From a bacterium UBP3_UBA6266 (GTDB lineage Bacteria > Auribacterota > UBA6266), in NCBI GenBank assembly GCA_002440765.1, contig DJVC01000111.1, positions 22,608 to 77,150 of the forward strand: a DNA stretch of 54,543 bases. The letters run 5' to 3'. The notes under the pieces are model-generated. The model was not told the origin of the DNA, did no database searches, and saw only the letters and a program-made list of their open reading frames with translations. The position numbers and the translations under genes were made by a program. The first letter of the stretch is position 1; every line of letters begins with the position of its first letter. Shown one piece after another: positions 15,955 to 24,115 of this stretch.

Positions 15955-17742
15955 TTATTCGTTCTCCAGGATAATATCATCTATACAGATTCTCTTTTCC
16001 GAATCAGTTCTTTTGGTCATGACTTCGATTGAAAATTCGCGTATCCCGTCCGCATCCATAATTTTATTGCCGTAAGATGAAAAAGCGGCAGATCTTGAAA
16101 AATCATTTTTTATGTCAATTACAAATGTATTCTTTTCCCCCTGGGAAACGGATATCGGATAAGTCTCGAAAGGCTCCCCTTCCCTGTCCTTGATTTTCAG
16201 TTTAATTATAACCCCCGCATCATCGGTATAAGCGGAAAAAACCAGTCCGGAATACTTGCTCCAATCCTGGGGGTAAAGGAAAGGCCGGCTGATAATGCCT
16301 GACGACAGTTTTGCGTTTTTCCCGGGGCTTAAGATTATTTCCATACAACCTCCTTCGGACAGTTTCCCGTTCGTCGAAAGATGCCTTTTAATCTCCGCAT
16401 TACTACCCAGAACAAGTTCTTTCAGATAGGCGTTTTCGAACTTTACTTCTGTTTCCTCAAAATCGTCCACAACCGGCGCAAAATAATACCGGGGGTTGTA
16501 ATCGATTTCCCGGACCGTTCTATTGCTTTCATCCTCCTTCTGGTCCATTGAAAAAGGATTGAATCCCTCCTTTGCGAATATATACCAGGCTGTGCTGGAA
16601 ACGCATACGGGTTTATCCTGCATCATCCAGCTGCCGTAAGCCGGTGTTCCCTCATTGGTGGCATACGGCAAAGCCGCGGTATATTTATGAACAGCGCTCG
16701 GGGTCAGCGCTTTTTCTATTTCTTTAAGGTATTTATTCCTCTCATCTTCTCTGCCCGCCCTGTCAAAAGCAAGGACCATCTGCCCCGTACCTTCCAGCCA
16801 TACGGCATCTTTATCGGGGAAAGGCGAATTTTCATAACTTGAACCGAAATCAAATCCTTCTACTTCGACATTATTTACTTTATACAACTGCCTGTTCATG
16901 CTTTTTTCAACCGCAAAATCCAGAGTGCCCGAATATTGCCGGCCAAGGCTCAACACAGCCCAGCTTGAGAGATCTGTGGCATAGTTGGGATTATACTTCT
17001 TCCTCCCCATATAAAATCTCCCCGTTTTTTCATCCCATGGATCATTTTCAAGCCAGTTTTTTATATCTTTAGCCGACTTAAGATATTTATCGTTACCGGT
17101 CAATATGCCTAAATCCCTCAACGCCGCATAACAGTCAAAATTATGCTCTGTTGCCATCCATGCCATAGGAGATCCATCGCCATAATAACCGCCTATTATC
17201 CCCCCTTCGAATGACTGCAGCGAAAGCAACCACTCCGCAATCGCTTCCGCTAAAGGAAGGTATCGCGTATCATCCGTAACATAAGTATAGTGAGTTACAG
17301 CAAGAAGTATCCATGCGTTGGGTCCGGCGGCCCATGTTTCTCCCCATACCCCTTCTTTGGAGTAAGCATCGCAGAATCCTATAAACTTGCCGTATTTTAA
17401 TAACTGTTCATCGTATGTTTTCTGAAAAAATCCGAGGAGCAATTTTGCCCTGTCATAATCACCGCAAAGAGTAAACACCATTACTGCAAGAGCCTGGTCA
17501 TAGGTAAAAGCCGAATTCCCTCCCTCATGACTCGGAACAAGCCCGTTATGAAAAATAAACCGGTTTCTGTTAGCCCTTTGCTGGGCGATAAACCATTGGT
17601 ATGAACGTTCAAGTCCGCTCCAGCCTTCCGCTTCTTTCCCGGGAAAGAAGAAAAAATCAATATTAACAAGCCACAGGACGGCGCATATCAAAGTCATCGC
17701 CAGCGTAAAATATAACAAAAAAAGGTACCGTTTTTTATTCAT
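15955..17742 (-). CDS. Membrane-anchored alpha/alpha-barrel protein with C-terminal beta-sandwich module
   Basis: A 595-residue protein. Residues about 6-30 are a single membrane anchor (LFLLYFTLAMTLICAVLWLV). Residues about 40-400 look like an alpha/alpha-toroid of the kind found in glycosidases and polysaccharide lyases: SYQWFIAQQ, FTYDQALAVMVFTLCGDYDRA, WAAGPNAWILLAVTHYTYV, AEAIAEWLLSLQ, ATEHNFDCYAALRDLG, DLSSWAVLSLGRQYSG, WLEGTGQMVLAFDRAG. Candidate acidic residues are the Asp of YDQA and the Glu of TEHNFD and WLEGTGQ. Residues about 430-595 are a CBM11/CIA30-like module (VVDDFEE ... KRICIDDIILENE). It overlaps the upstream TIM-TPR gene by 8 bases. Processing of an extracellular polysaccharide is inferred; the specific activity is unknown. 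Confidence 0.6.
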   Translation of the reverse strand: MNKKRYLFLLYFTLAMTLICAVLWLVNIDFFFFPGKEAEGWSGLERSYQWFIAQQRANRNRFIFHNGLVPSHEGGNSAFTYDQALAVMVFTLCGDYDRAKLLLGFFQKTYDEQLLKYGKFIGFCDAYSKEGVWGETWAAGPNAWILLAVTHYTYVTDDTRYLPLAEAIAEWLLSLQSFEGGIIGGYYGDGSPMAWMATEHNFDCYAALRDLGILTGNDKYLKSAKDIKNWLENDPWDEKTGRFYMGRKKYNPNYATDLSSWAVLSLGRQYSGTLDFAVEKSMNRQLYKVNNVEVEGFDFGSSYENSPFPDKDAVWLEGTGQMVLAFDRAGREDERNKYLKEIEKALTPSAVHKYTAALPYATNEGTPAYGSWMMQDKPVCVSSTAWYIFAKEGFNPFSMDQKEDESNRTVREIDYNPRYYFAPVVDDFEETEVKFENAYLKELVLGSNAEIKRHLSTNGKLSEGGCMEIILSPGKNAKLSSGIISRPFLYPQDWSKYSGLVFSAYTDDAGVIIKLKIKDREGEPFETYPISVSQGEKNTFVIDIKNDFSRSAAFSSYGNKIMDADGIREFSIEVMTKRTDSEKRICIDDIILENE

Positions 17743-19840
17743 CTTTCATTTCCAGTTTTTTCAAATCCTTATCGGCAAAAGACGCGTAGCTGCTGTCCGG
17801 AAACTCATCGATGACTTTTTTATAACAGGCTTTCGCATCCTCTGTCCGTTTCTGTGACTCATACAGCGAGGCAAGCTGATATGTCAATTTGACCAAAACC
17901 GCCTTATCAATATCCAGAGCCGTCACTTTTTCAAGAAAAGGTATCTCCTTTCCAACCCTTGCGTCATGAGAATATTTTGCAAATATACTCATCATCTTCG
18001 GTATGGCATCAAGGGCAAGAGGGCTTTCAGGATAATTAAATATAATCTTGCCGTATTCATATTCAGCTTTATCCAACTGGCCTCTGGAATCATAAATCCG
18101 GGCAAGCCTGTTTACCGACTCCACAGTGTTATCGGCGCGGGGATATTTATCAATAATGAGCTGGAAAACATCTATCGCCTGACCGTAAAGGCCTTTCTCC
18201 TCGTACAGGTTGCCCAGCCTGAACAACAATTCGCATGACTCATTCTGGTCATTCTCATTTACGGCAATCTCTATATATTTCCCGAATAAGACACTTGATT
18301 CAGAGATCCTTTCGGGTTGAAGCATTTCCGCCTCTTTTCCGGAATCGAAAAGAATATCCGCCGCTTTGTCGGGCGGGAATTTAGAAACAATCATGTCGGC
18401 ATATTTTTCTATCAGCTTCCTGGAATAAACAGGTGCCCCGTTTTCTGAAAGAAGGGCTGCGTATTCCTTTAATATGTCCGGGTCGGAAGTTTCCGTTGAA
18501 TACCGTGAAAGCATATCATAAAGCTTATCCAATGAGACGCGTTCATTCCGGTCCATCAGTTCACAATGGGCAAGCCAGTTCAGATATTGATACTTTATGC
18601 TGTTTTTATCAGGGCTGTCCGGAGAAGAATTCTTTTCTGTTTCTTCCAAAATCTCTCTCAGCAGATCCACTCTCATTTTCGCATAAAGAACCCAGTTTTC
18701 TTCGGTTTCGAGCTTTCTGAGATAAATCCATTTTTCAAAAGCATCGGCCTTTGAGACAGTCATCGCTGTAGATTGCTTGGCTTCAGGCTTATAAAAAGCC
18801 GGCCCGGGTTTCTTATTCAATATAATCCTTTTTATGCCGCTCAGCCAATCAAGCAGCCTGTCAAAAACAGACAAAGAACCTTTCATCGCGCCATAACCGC
18901 CTTTGGGAACCCTGTATCCGTCATTAATCCCCCAGTGCTCTTCTATCATATCGTCCAATTCATCAGGTCTATCCGATTTGTTCCAGTTATCACACCATTC
19001 GAAAAGCAGAAAACCTGCAAGTTTGTTATCAACAGCTTTTATCTGGCGGCTGACAACTTCACTCTGTGTCAGGCCTGAAGATTTTTCCCAGAAAGAACTG
19101 TACCCCATTTCCGAAATCAAGGCCGGTTTGCCGAATTTCTCTGACAGGGAAAGGACTTCATTCACCATCCTGTCGGCATATTCGGCATCAAATGTCCCAT
19201 TCCAGCCCCTCAAACCTACATAAGTATTAAAACTCATAAAATCAAGAAACCCTGAACCGACCGCGGCGCCTTCTTCGTAGTGGATCATGTTAGAACCCGT
19301 AACAGGCCTGGAAGGGTCTGTTTTTTTCACCGAACTATATATCTTTTTCAGGAAGCCGTTAACTTTTTCAGAACCGTATCTTTCTATAACATCCCCTTTC
19401 TCGGAGCCGAAAGTAAATGGCGCATCATTCCATATGGCCCACGCAATGACACCTTTCCTGTCCTTATGCTTCAAAACATTTGATACGGCCTGTTTCTTGA
19501 GGATATTCAACTGGAAAGGCGAAGTGAAATCCGTCCACCCGCCCGGGAAACATACTGTTTCAATGACATAAATCCCTTTTTTCTCCGCAATATCAAGCAC
19601 AAAATCAGGAAGCATATCATACGTCCTGATGGTATTGATTCCCGCCTGCCTCATCATCTCAAAATCTTTTTCTATCACTTCGGCGGGAACCTGCGAAAAA
19701 TGCGTTGTCTTAGGATAGCATAAGGAATAATTCACTCCCCTTATCTGACCTATATCCGCGGGAATCATCAGAAAGAAGACCAGTAACAGCAGGGCAAAGG
19801 AAAACAGGCTAATCCATAAAATTCTTTTTCTTGATTCCAT
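17735..19840 (-). CDS. Membrane-anchored clan-A-like glycosidase domain fused to TPR repeats
   Basis: A 701-residue protein. Residues about 7-27 form one membrane span. Residues about 33-300 form a GH2/GH5-type TIM barrel: RGVNYSLCYPKTTHF, MMRQAGINTIRTYDM, IYVIETVCFPGGWTDF, NVLKHKDRKGVIAWAIWNDAPF, KTDPSRPVTGSN, MSFNTYVGL, KPALISEMGYSSFW, GFLLFEWCDNWNK. Glu 244 in ISEMG matches the nucleophile position. At the acid/base position the usual Asn-Glu is Asn138-Asp139. Residues about 350-701 carry helical repeats ending in clear TPRs (LGNLYEEKGLYGQAIDVFQL, LDKAEYEYGKIIFNYPES, LASLYESQKRTEDAKACYKK). GGAGTATAAGCG precedes the ATG. The enzyme-TPR fusion on one membrane anchor is unusual and recalls parts of exopolysaccharide export systems. 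Confidence 0.65.
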   Translation of the reverse strand: MESRKRILWISLFSFALLLLVFFLMIPADIGQIRGVNYSLCYPKTTHFSQVPAEVIEKDFEMMRQAGINTIRTYDMLPDFVLDIAEKKGIYVIETVCFPGGWTDFTSPFQLNILKKQAVSNVLKHKDRKGVIAWAIWNDAPFTFGSEKGDVIERYGSEKVNGFLKKIYSSVKKTDPSRPVTGSNMIHYEEGAAVGSGFLDFMSFNTYVGLRGWNGTFDAEYADRMVNEVLSLSEKFGKPALISEMGYSSFWEKSSGLTQSEVVSRQIKAVDNKLAGFLLFEWCDNWNKSDRPDELDDMIEEHWGINDGYRVPKGGYGAMKGSLSVFDRLLDWLSGIKRIILNKKPGPAFYKPEAKQSTAMTVSKADAFEKWIYLRKLETEENWVLYAKMRVDLLREILEETEKNSSPDSPDKNSIKYQYLNWLAHCELMDRNERVSLDKLYDMLSRYSTETSDPDILKEYAALLSENGAPVYSRKLIEKYADMIVSKFPPDKAADILFDSGKEAEMLQPERISESSVLFGKYIEIAVNENDQNESCELLFRLGNLYEEKGLYGQAIDVFQLIIDKYPRADNTVESVNRLARIYDSRGQLDKAEYEYGKIIFNYPESPLALDAIPKMMSIFAKYSHDARVGKEIPFLEKVTALDIDKAVLVKLTYQLASLYESQKRTEDAKACYKKVIDEFPDSSYASFADKDLKKLEMKDE

Positions 19841-19869
19841 CGCTTATACTCCGAACACTTAAAAATGAA

Positions 19870-19901
19870 GGGAGGGCACACGGTAAAAATATGCCCTTCC
19901 C
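19870..19901 (-). terminator. Hairpin between beta-sandwich B and the TIM-TPR gene
   Basis: On the minus strand GGGAAGGGCA and TGCCCTCCC pair with one bulged base around a loop of about 13 bases, followed by TTCATTTTTAAG. It may partially terminate the upstream transcript, giving the secreted protein higher expression than the enzymes downstream. Confidence 0.45.
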
Positions 19902-19910
19902 GAAATATTA

Positions 19911-20564
19911 CTACTCATTGTTGGTAAATATAAAGCTGTCTATGTATATTGTATCGCCTTTTGTGTTTCCTACATCGGGACCGAAGGCGACTCCGACATT
20001 ATCAAGGTGTTTTAAATCAACTTTTTTCCTTATTTCATCCATGGGTATTACGACTTTTTTCCATTCCTTTGCCGCGTCAGGAACATTATATTTCACCTGC
20101 GGCATATAATTTAAGGCATTCGCATCGCGGAAAAGAATCTGAATATGTTCCCCCCCGTTTTCACCTTTAAGCCAGAAAATAAGATATTTATATCCGGAGA
20201 CATCTTTGCTGTCGACTGTTATGGGCATGGTTGTTAAATCAAGGGTTGGCCCTAAATTCATCGAAAAACTTCCCCATGATTCATTGGGTTTGCTGCCCAT
20301 CGCGTTTACCAATCTGAATGAATGTTTTCCGTCGTAAACATTTTCCACGCTGTAATCTGCACACGCAGGCTCATAAACCCAGCTGTAGGGCACTGTATCT
20401 TTCTCTTCCCAATTAGGTTCAAGCGAGCCGTATACCCCTATTTCCCCGCCCAAATTATTAGGCCAGCCTTCAAAATCCGCCACAAGCATTTCTGTCTCTT
20501 CGGCAAAAACATGGACACTGACAGCCAAAACAAAGACGCCCGCCATTAAAAATATTCTTTTCAC
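19911..20564 (-). CDS. Secreted beta-sandwich (CBM-like) protein B
   Basis: A 217-residue protein with a signal peptide (KRIFLMAGVFVLAVSVHVFAE). The mature domain runs from LVADFEGWPNNLGG to TIYIDSFIFTNNE with KYLIFWLKGENGGEH, IQILFRDANAL and WKKVVIPMDEIRKKV between. This is the same galactose-binding-like sandwich pattern as protein A at 13054, although the two differ enough not to be recent duplicates. The start is GTG with GGAGGG upstream. Its promoter holds the 20-bp LacI-type operator. It is the first gene of the transcript leading to the TIM-TPR, alpha/alpha-barrel and LacI 2 genes. Binding of a carbohydrate is inferred from fold and context. Confidence 0.65.
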   Translation of the reverse strand: MKRIFLMAGVFVLAVSVHVFAEETEMLVADFEGWPNNLGGEIGVYGSLEPNWEEKDTVPYSWVYEPACADYSVENVYDGKHSFRLVNAMGSKPNESWGSFSMNLGPTLDLTTMPITVDSKDVSGYKYLIFWLKGENGGEHIQILFRDANALNYMPQVKYNVPDAAKEWKKVVIPMDEIRKKVDLKHLDNVGVAFGPDVGNTKGDTIYIDSFIFTNNE

Positions 20565-20588
20565 GATACCCTCCTTTTTCTTTTAAGG

Positions 20589-20600
20589 GAAACCTGTTTT
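20589..20600. promoter_or_regulatory. Second copy of the GAAACCTGTTT element
   Basis: GAAACCTGTTTT adjoins the LacI-type operator in the leader of beta-sandwich B. It repeats the element at 14753-14764 over 11 bases. Confidence 0.35.
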
Positions 20601-20620
20601 TTAGGAAAACGTTTTACTAA
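20601..20620. promoter_or_regulatory. LacI-type operator, TTAGGAAAACGTTTTACTAA
   Basis: A 20-bp palindrome with one mismatched pair and the central CG typical of LacI-family operators. It directly follows the -10 box of the minus-strand promoter at 20621-20649 and matches the site at 14863-14880. Confidence 0.75.
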
Positions 20621-20649
20621 TAAATAACATCTTTTCCGGCGGTTGTCAA
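20621..20649 (-). promoter_or_regulatory. Promoter of the beta-sandwich B/TIM-TPR/barrel/LacI 2 operon
   Basis: TTGACA (20649-20644), a 17-base spacer and TATTTA (20626-20621), with the operator overlapping the expected transcription start. The layout is the same as at 14863-14915. Confidence 0.7.
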
Positions 20650-20658
20650 GTTGCCTGT

Positions 20659-21696
20659 TCACCTGATTACGTCCCTGATTATACCCCCGCCGATTACAAT
20701 ATCATTATCATAAAGAACAATCGACTGTCCCGGTGTCACGGCCCTTTGTAAACCATCGAATTCAACGTGTAACACGTTGTCCCCAAGTGAAATATTGCAA
20801 TCTGCCTCCTTGTGGGCATATCTTATCTTAGCCTTGCATTTCCGGGGAAGTCTTTCCGTAAATAAATTCAAACTGTCGGCAATTAAAACCCTTGACACCA
20901 GGTCTTCCTCTCTTCCCGCAACCAATACATTCTTTTCCACATCGATATCAACCACATAATAGGGCTTGCCGCCACCTATGCCCAACCCTTCCCTTTGCCC
21001 TATTGTATAATAAAGGGAACCCTTGTGTTCACCTATAATATTGCCTGCTGCGTCAATTATCTTCCCGGGTTTTACAGGGCCCGTCCGATTCAACAGAAAA
21101 TTTCTATAGTCTCTATCCTTTATAAAACATATATCCTGGCTTTGCGGCCTGCGTGATAACCCCCAGGGCTGTTCGCCGGCAATTTTAATGACTTCGCTTT
21201 TTACCGACTCACAAAGCGGAAAAATGACATAATCCAGGTATTCCCTTCTGATTCCATAAAGAAAATACGTCTGGTCTTTTTTTTCATCCTTCGGTTTTGA
21301 AATAAATAAAGAGCCGTCTTTTTTGACAATAGCGGCATAATGGCCTGTCGCAATAAGGTCAAATCCGGATTTCCTGGCATATTCAAGCAAAAGGCCGAAT
21401 TTGATATCCCTGTTGCAAATTACGCAGGGATTGGGGGTTCTTCCCGCTTTATATTCATTTATAAAAGGGATTATTACCTTTTCTTCAAGTTCTCTGGAAA
21501 AATTTACACTTTTGTGTTTTATCTCGAGCGCCGAACAAACTCTCGAAGCATCCTTTATGTTGTTTTCGTCACTCGATTCATCAACGCCAAAACACATAGT
21601 AACCGCTTCGATACTGTATCCCTGTTTTTTCAATATATACGCCGCAACCGAAGAATCCACACCCCCGCTCATAGCAGCTAACACTTTTTTTTTCAT
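20659..21696 (-). CDS. mnmA: tRNA-specific 2-thiouridylase MnmA
   Basis: A 345-residue enzyme that thiolates U34 of tRNAs for Lys, Glu and Gln. The PP-loop SGGVDSSVAAY binds ATP; TPNPCVICNRDIKFG and SQDICFI carry the two catalytic cysteines; DLIATGHYA, KDQTYFLYGI and YTIGQREGLGIGG are further family motifs. The C-terminal domains end in RAVTPGQSIVLYD. The length is slightly short for the family but complete. It sits upstream of the LacI-controlled operon but has no functional link to it. There is only a weak ribosome-binding site. Confidence 0.95.
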   Translation of the reverse strand: MKKKVLAAMSGGVDSSVAAYILKKQGYSIEAVTMCFGVDESSDENNIKDASRVCSALEIKHKSVNFSRELEEKVIIPFINEYKAGRTPNPCVICNRDIKFGLLLEYARKSGFDLIATGHYAAIVKKDGSLFISKPKDEKKDQTYFLYGIRREYLDYVIFPLCESVKSEVIKIAGEQPWGLSRRPQSQDICFIKDRDYRNFLLNRTGPVKPGKIIDAAGNIIGEHKGSLYYTIGQREGLGIGGGKPYYVVDIDVEKNVLVAGREEDLVSRVLIADSLNLFTERLPRKCKAKIRYAHKEADCNISLGDNVLHVEFDGLQRAVTPGQSIVLYDNDIVIGGGIIRDVIR

Positions 21697-21767
21697 AGAA
21701 GACCCAATTGGAAATATTCCTATAATTAAACCATATCGAAGGTAAGTTAAAAAGCAAAAGATGCCAT

Positions 21768-22637
21768 TTATTTGCGGTTTTTAATAAGTTTATCAAGAGG
21801 GCTTTCGTTAACTCTTTTCTCAAGCACATCCACTGCCGCATCCGAAAGCAGGATTTTCATTATTTTCCCGTTTACATCGGTATTATTCCTGCTCTTATCG
21901 TATCTGGCGGCTATTTCCCCGGCAAGATCCCCCTTGTTTACTTCAAACTCCACATCGTTCATTTTCCTTGCCCTGTCATATACGCCTATTAAGAAATCCG
22001 TTTCTTTTTCTTCATCCATATTCGGGTCCATAAAATGATATTTTACCCGCTGTACAAAACGTTGCGCTATCTCCTCCTTCCTGACATCGTAAGCCTTTTC
22101 GGGAAGAGCCCTTATCTGTTCAACATGCTTAATGTCCTTCTCTCCGGAATCAGCCTGGCCTATTCTGTTCCCCTCCTTCGGGGGAATAACACATGGCTTA
22201 TAAGATTTGATGGCTTCTATCTGGTAGCTCTCCAGTTTGGATTTCACCAGGTCGGCTAATTCTTCCATCTTCTTAAAATATTTTATCTCCGTCTCTTTTT
22301 CCCCGCGGTGAGCCTCGGCGTACTTTTTTCTTGTTGCATCGGATATATTCTTGCCGTCTTCTACCTCGCTTTTTACCTCATCCAGCGCTTTATCTATGCC
22401 GCCCTTCCTGCTTTCCCTGTTTTTCAAAAATTCGCTCCTGGCTTTTTCCGCCTCTTTCGCATATGTAAGCAACCAACCTTCCTGCTCATCGCTAAGTTCA
22501 AGGCCGTTCAACAGATTTATAACCACTACCTCATCCCTGGCTTCCCTGTCTTCACCATTTCCGGGAGCGGAGAACACATCGGGAGCGGTACAGACAACAG
22601 AAACAGCAAAAAATACGGCAACAAAAAAAAGCCTCAT
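21768..22637 (-). CDS. Secreted helical protein, possibly Spy/CpxP-like
   Basis: A 289-residue protein with a signal peptide (LFFVAVFFAVSVVCTAPDVFSA). The mature protein is highly charged and predicted helical, starting with LLNGLELSDEQEGWLLTYAKEAEKARSE, which resembles the LTxxQ-type helices of periplasmic Spy/CpxP chaperones, followed by a probable coiled coil (KMEELADLVKSKLESYQIEAI). The second half is also helical (VEQIRALPEKAYDVRKEEIA). GGAAGGTGATG precedes the ATG. It follows the small gene at 22683 and precedes mnmA on the same strand. Function unproven. Confidence 0.5.
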   Translation of the reverse strand: MRLFFVAVFFAVSVVCTAPDVFSAPGNGEDREARDEVVVINLLNGLELSDEQEGWLLTYAKEAEKARSEFLKNRESRKGGIDKALDEVKSEVEDGKNISDATRKKYAEAHRGEKETEIKYFKKMEELADLVKSKLESYQIEAIKSYKPCVIPPKEGNRIGQADSGEKDIKHVEQIRALPEKAYDVRKEEIAQRFVQRVKYHFMDPNMDEEKETDFLIGVYDRARKMNDVEFEVNKGDLAGEIAARYDKSRNNTDVNGKIMKILLSDAAVDVLEKRVNESPLDKLIKNRK

Positions 22638-22682
22638 ACATCACCTTCCGCCAAGTTACGCGGATTCACGTTTAATATGATT

Positions 22683-23024
22683 TTATTTTGTTTTAAACCC
22701 GGCTGATTCCGCCTCAGCGCCTGATTCGAATATAAGAAGGTTTTCCCATTTTATGCCCTCATAGCCCGCGGATCCCGGCAAAAAATATATTTTTTCCGAA
22801 GAATCGGCCCTGATAAGGAACCTGTCCTCATAGGGGTTGTTTTCATGGCATGTAAGGCTCCCCAATCCGAAAAGACAGATAAACGGCACATATTTCAAAA
22901 AAACCATTTTTTCCCAGCTTTTGTCTCCGGCTCCGCGGGGAAGAAAGCGGGTATCTACACCGGTATTCTCCAGTAACGGGAAAAATTTGGTAAGAAAATT
23001 GTATTCTCTATCGTTAATAAACAC
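22683..23024 (-). CDS. Small protein with a YhcR/thermonuclease-tail-like domain; start uncertain
   Basis: The C-terminal about 45 residues (FLIRADSSEKIYFLPGS, then FESGAEAESAGFK) resemble the short domain that reads 'GEKIYHLPG ... EEEAxxAGxR' at the ends of many bacterial secreted nuclease-like proteins. The 113-residue version starts at GTG 23024, 7 bases after the stop of the EIIA-zinc-ribbon gene. An internal ATG at 22907 with GGGA upstream gives a 74-residue form starting with a hydrophobic segment (VFLKYVPFICLFGLGSLTC) that would be an export signal, and I consider this likelier. No nuclease domain accompanies it. Role unknown. Confidence 0.45.
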   Translation of the reverse strand: MFINDREYNFLTKFFPLLENTGVDTRFLPRGAGDKSWEKMVFLKYVPFICLFGLGSLTCHENNPYEDRFLIRADSSEKIYFLPGSAGYEGIKWENLLIFESGAEAESAGFKTK

Positions 23025-23031
23025 GACCGGT

Positions 23032-23811
23032 TCAATCTTCCTTCAAAGCAATAAACCTGCTGCAATTCTCGCATATATAAACATGATTTCTATATTTAAT
23101 CTGGTTCTTAAGGCCCGTGGACAGATTCATATAGCAGCCCTGACACACACCGTCGATTACATCTACTATAGCAGTACCGTATCTCTTTACCAGTCTGTCA
23201 AAACGGTTCAGATAATCGCTGTTTACGTCGGAGCGCAGCATTTCAAGCTCTTTTTCCAGTTTAGGACTTTTTCTCTTGAGTTTCCCGCGTTTTCTTTCAA
23301 GGTCCTGAAGTTTTCTCAAAATGGAAGCGGTACATACTATTTCGGCTTCCGCTTCCTCTATAACCTTTATTTTAATCGTAGACAGGAGCGCTATCATTTC
23401 GACTTTATCTTTAGCCGATAAAATACTGTTTCTGAAATCCTGCTTCCTGAAGCTTTTTATCAGCGAGGAAAAAAGCTGTGTGAAAAGGATAGGAGTGGAA
23501 GGCTGCCAGACAACAAGAAAAACAAGATAGACGGGTTTTTTGTCAAAAGCGTTAAAATCAATTCCCTTACTGCTTTTTCCCACTGCGATTGTCAGTCCCT
23601 TTCCCGTTTCAATTCTCGCATGCGGAAAAGCGATTCCATGGCCGATTGCCGTGGAATCCATTGATTCGCGGCGCAAAACCCTCTCCACAATAACATCTTT
23701 GTTTACTTCTTCAAATGTCCCTGCAAGCTGCTTTATGACCGATTCGGAATCGGACCCTTCCAATTCTATCAACACGTTTTTGGATGATATAAATTCTGAT
23801 AGCTTTTTCAT
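23032..23811 (-). CDS. PTS EIIA (PtsN/fructose-type) domain fused to coiled coil and C4 zinc ribbon
   Basis: A 259-residue fusion. Residues 1-150 are a PTS EIIA domain of the fructose/mannitol/PtsN class; the phosphorylatable His is His64 in IGHGIAFPHARIETG, and VFLVVWQPSTPILFTQLFSS is the typical core strand. Residues about 160-215 are charged and helical (KLQDLERKRGKLKRKSPKLE). Residues 216-259 form a zinc ribbon with Cys223-x2-Cys226 and Cys247-x2-Cys250 (GVCQGCYMNLS ... YICENCSRF), like the C4-type ribbon of CT398-like proteins, which in other bacteria follows a coiled coil and has been linked to flagellar export and nucleic-acid binding. No EI, HPr or sugar permease is present, so a regulatory role is likelier than transport. 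GGGAGAAA precedes the ATG. Confidence 0.75.
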   Translation of the reverse strand: MKKLSEFISSKNVLIELEGSDSESVIKQLAGTFEEVNKDVIVERVLRRESMDSTAIGHGIAFPHARIETGKGLTIAVGKSSKGIDFNAFDKKPVYLVFLVVWQPSTPILFTQLFSSLIKSFRKQDFRNSILSAKDKVEMIALLSTIKIKVIEEAEAEIVCTASILRKLQDLERKRGKLKRKSPKLEKELEMLRSDVNSDYLNRFDRLVKRYGTAIVDVIDGVCQGCYMNLSTGLKNQIKYRNHVYICENCSRFIALKED

Positions 23812-24115
23812 TTGTTTTCTCCCTTTCTCCCGCTGTCAAATCAAGAAGAAAATCCATTCTAACCGAAAAATTATTTTTTTTAAATATATTTTTCAAAACC
23901 TATCTTATCTTTTCATCACAAGCAGGCTGAATCTAAAAAAAACAAATATACCCGCTTACCGGGCAACTGGTTGTAAAACAGATAATTATATGTCCGGGGG
24001 AACCTGGGGTGAATTTCCACAACACCGCTGACAGCAATTATTGCGGAGTTTATATATATACTGATTTTCCCGCGCCTTATGATATAATGTCCCTGTCCTT
24101 TCAGGATTCAAGCAT
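23812..24115. other. Intergenic region between divergent genes
   Basis: About 300 bases separate the EIIA-zinc-ribbon gene (minus) from the ferritin-like gene (plus). The only signal I can support is an extended -10 promoter on the plus strand, TGATATAAT at 24080-24088, about 28 bases before ATG 24116. No terminator, tRNA or repeat array is visible. Confidence 0.4.
24080..24088 (+). promoter_or_regulatory. Extended -10 promoter of the ferritin-like gene
   Basis: TG-A-TATAAT forms an extended -10 element with a perfect hexamer; no good -35 box is visible, as is common for this promoter type. AGGA lies about 9 bases before the start codon. Confidence 0.5.
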
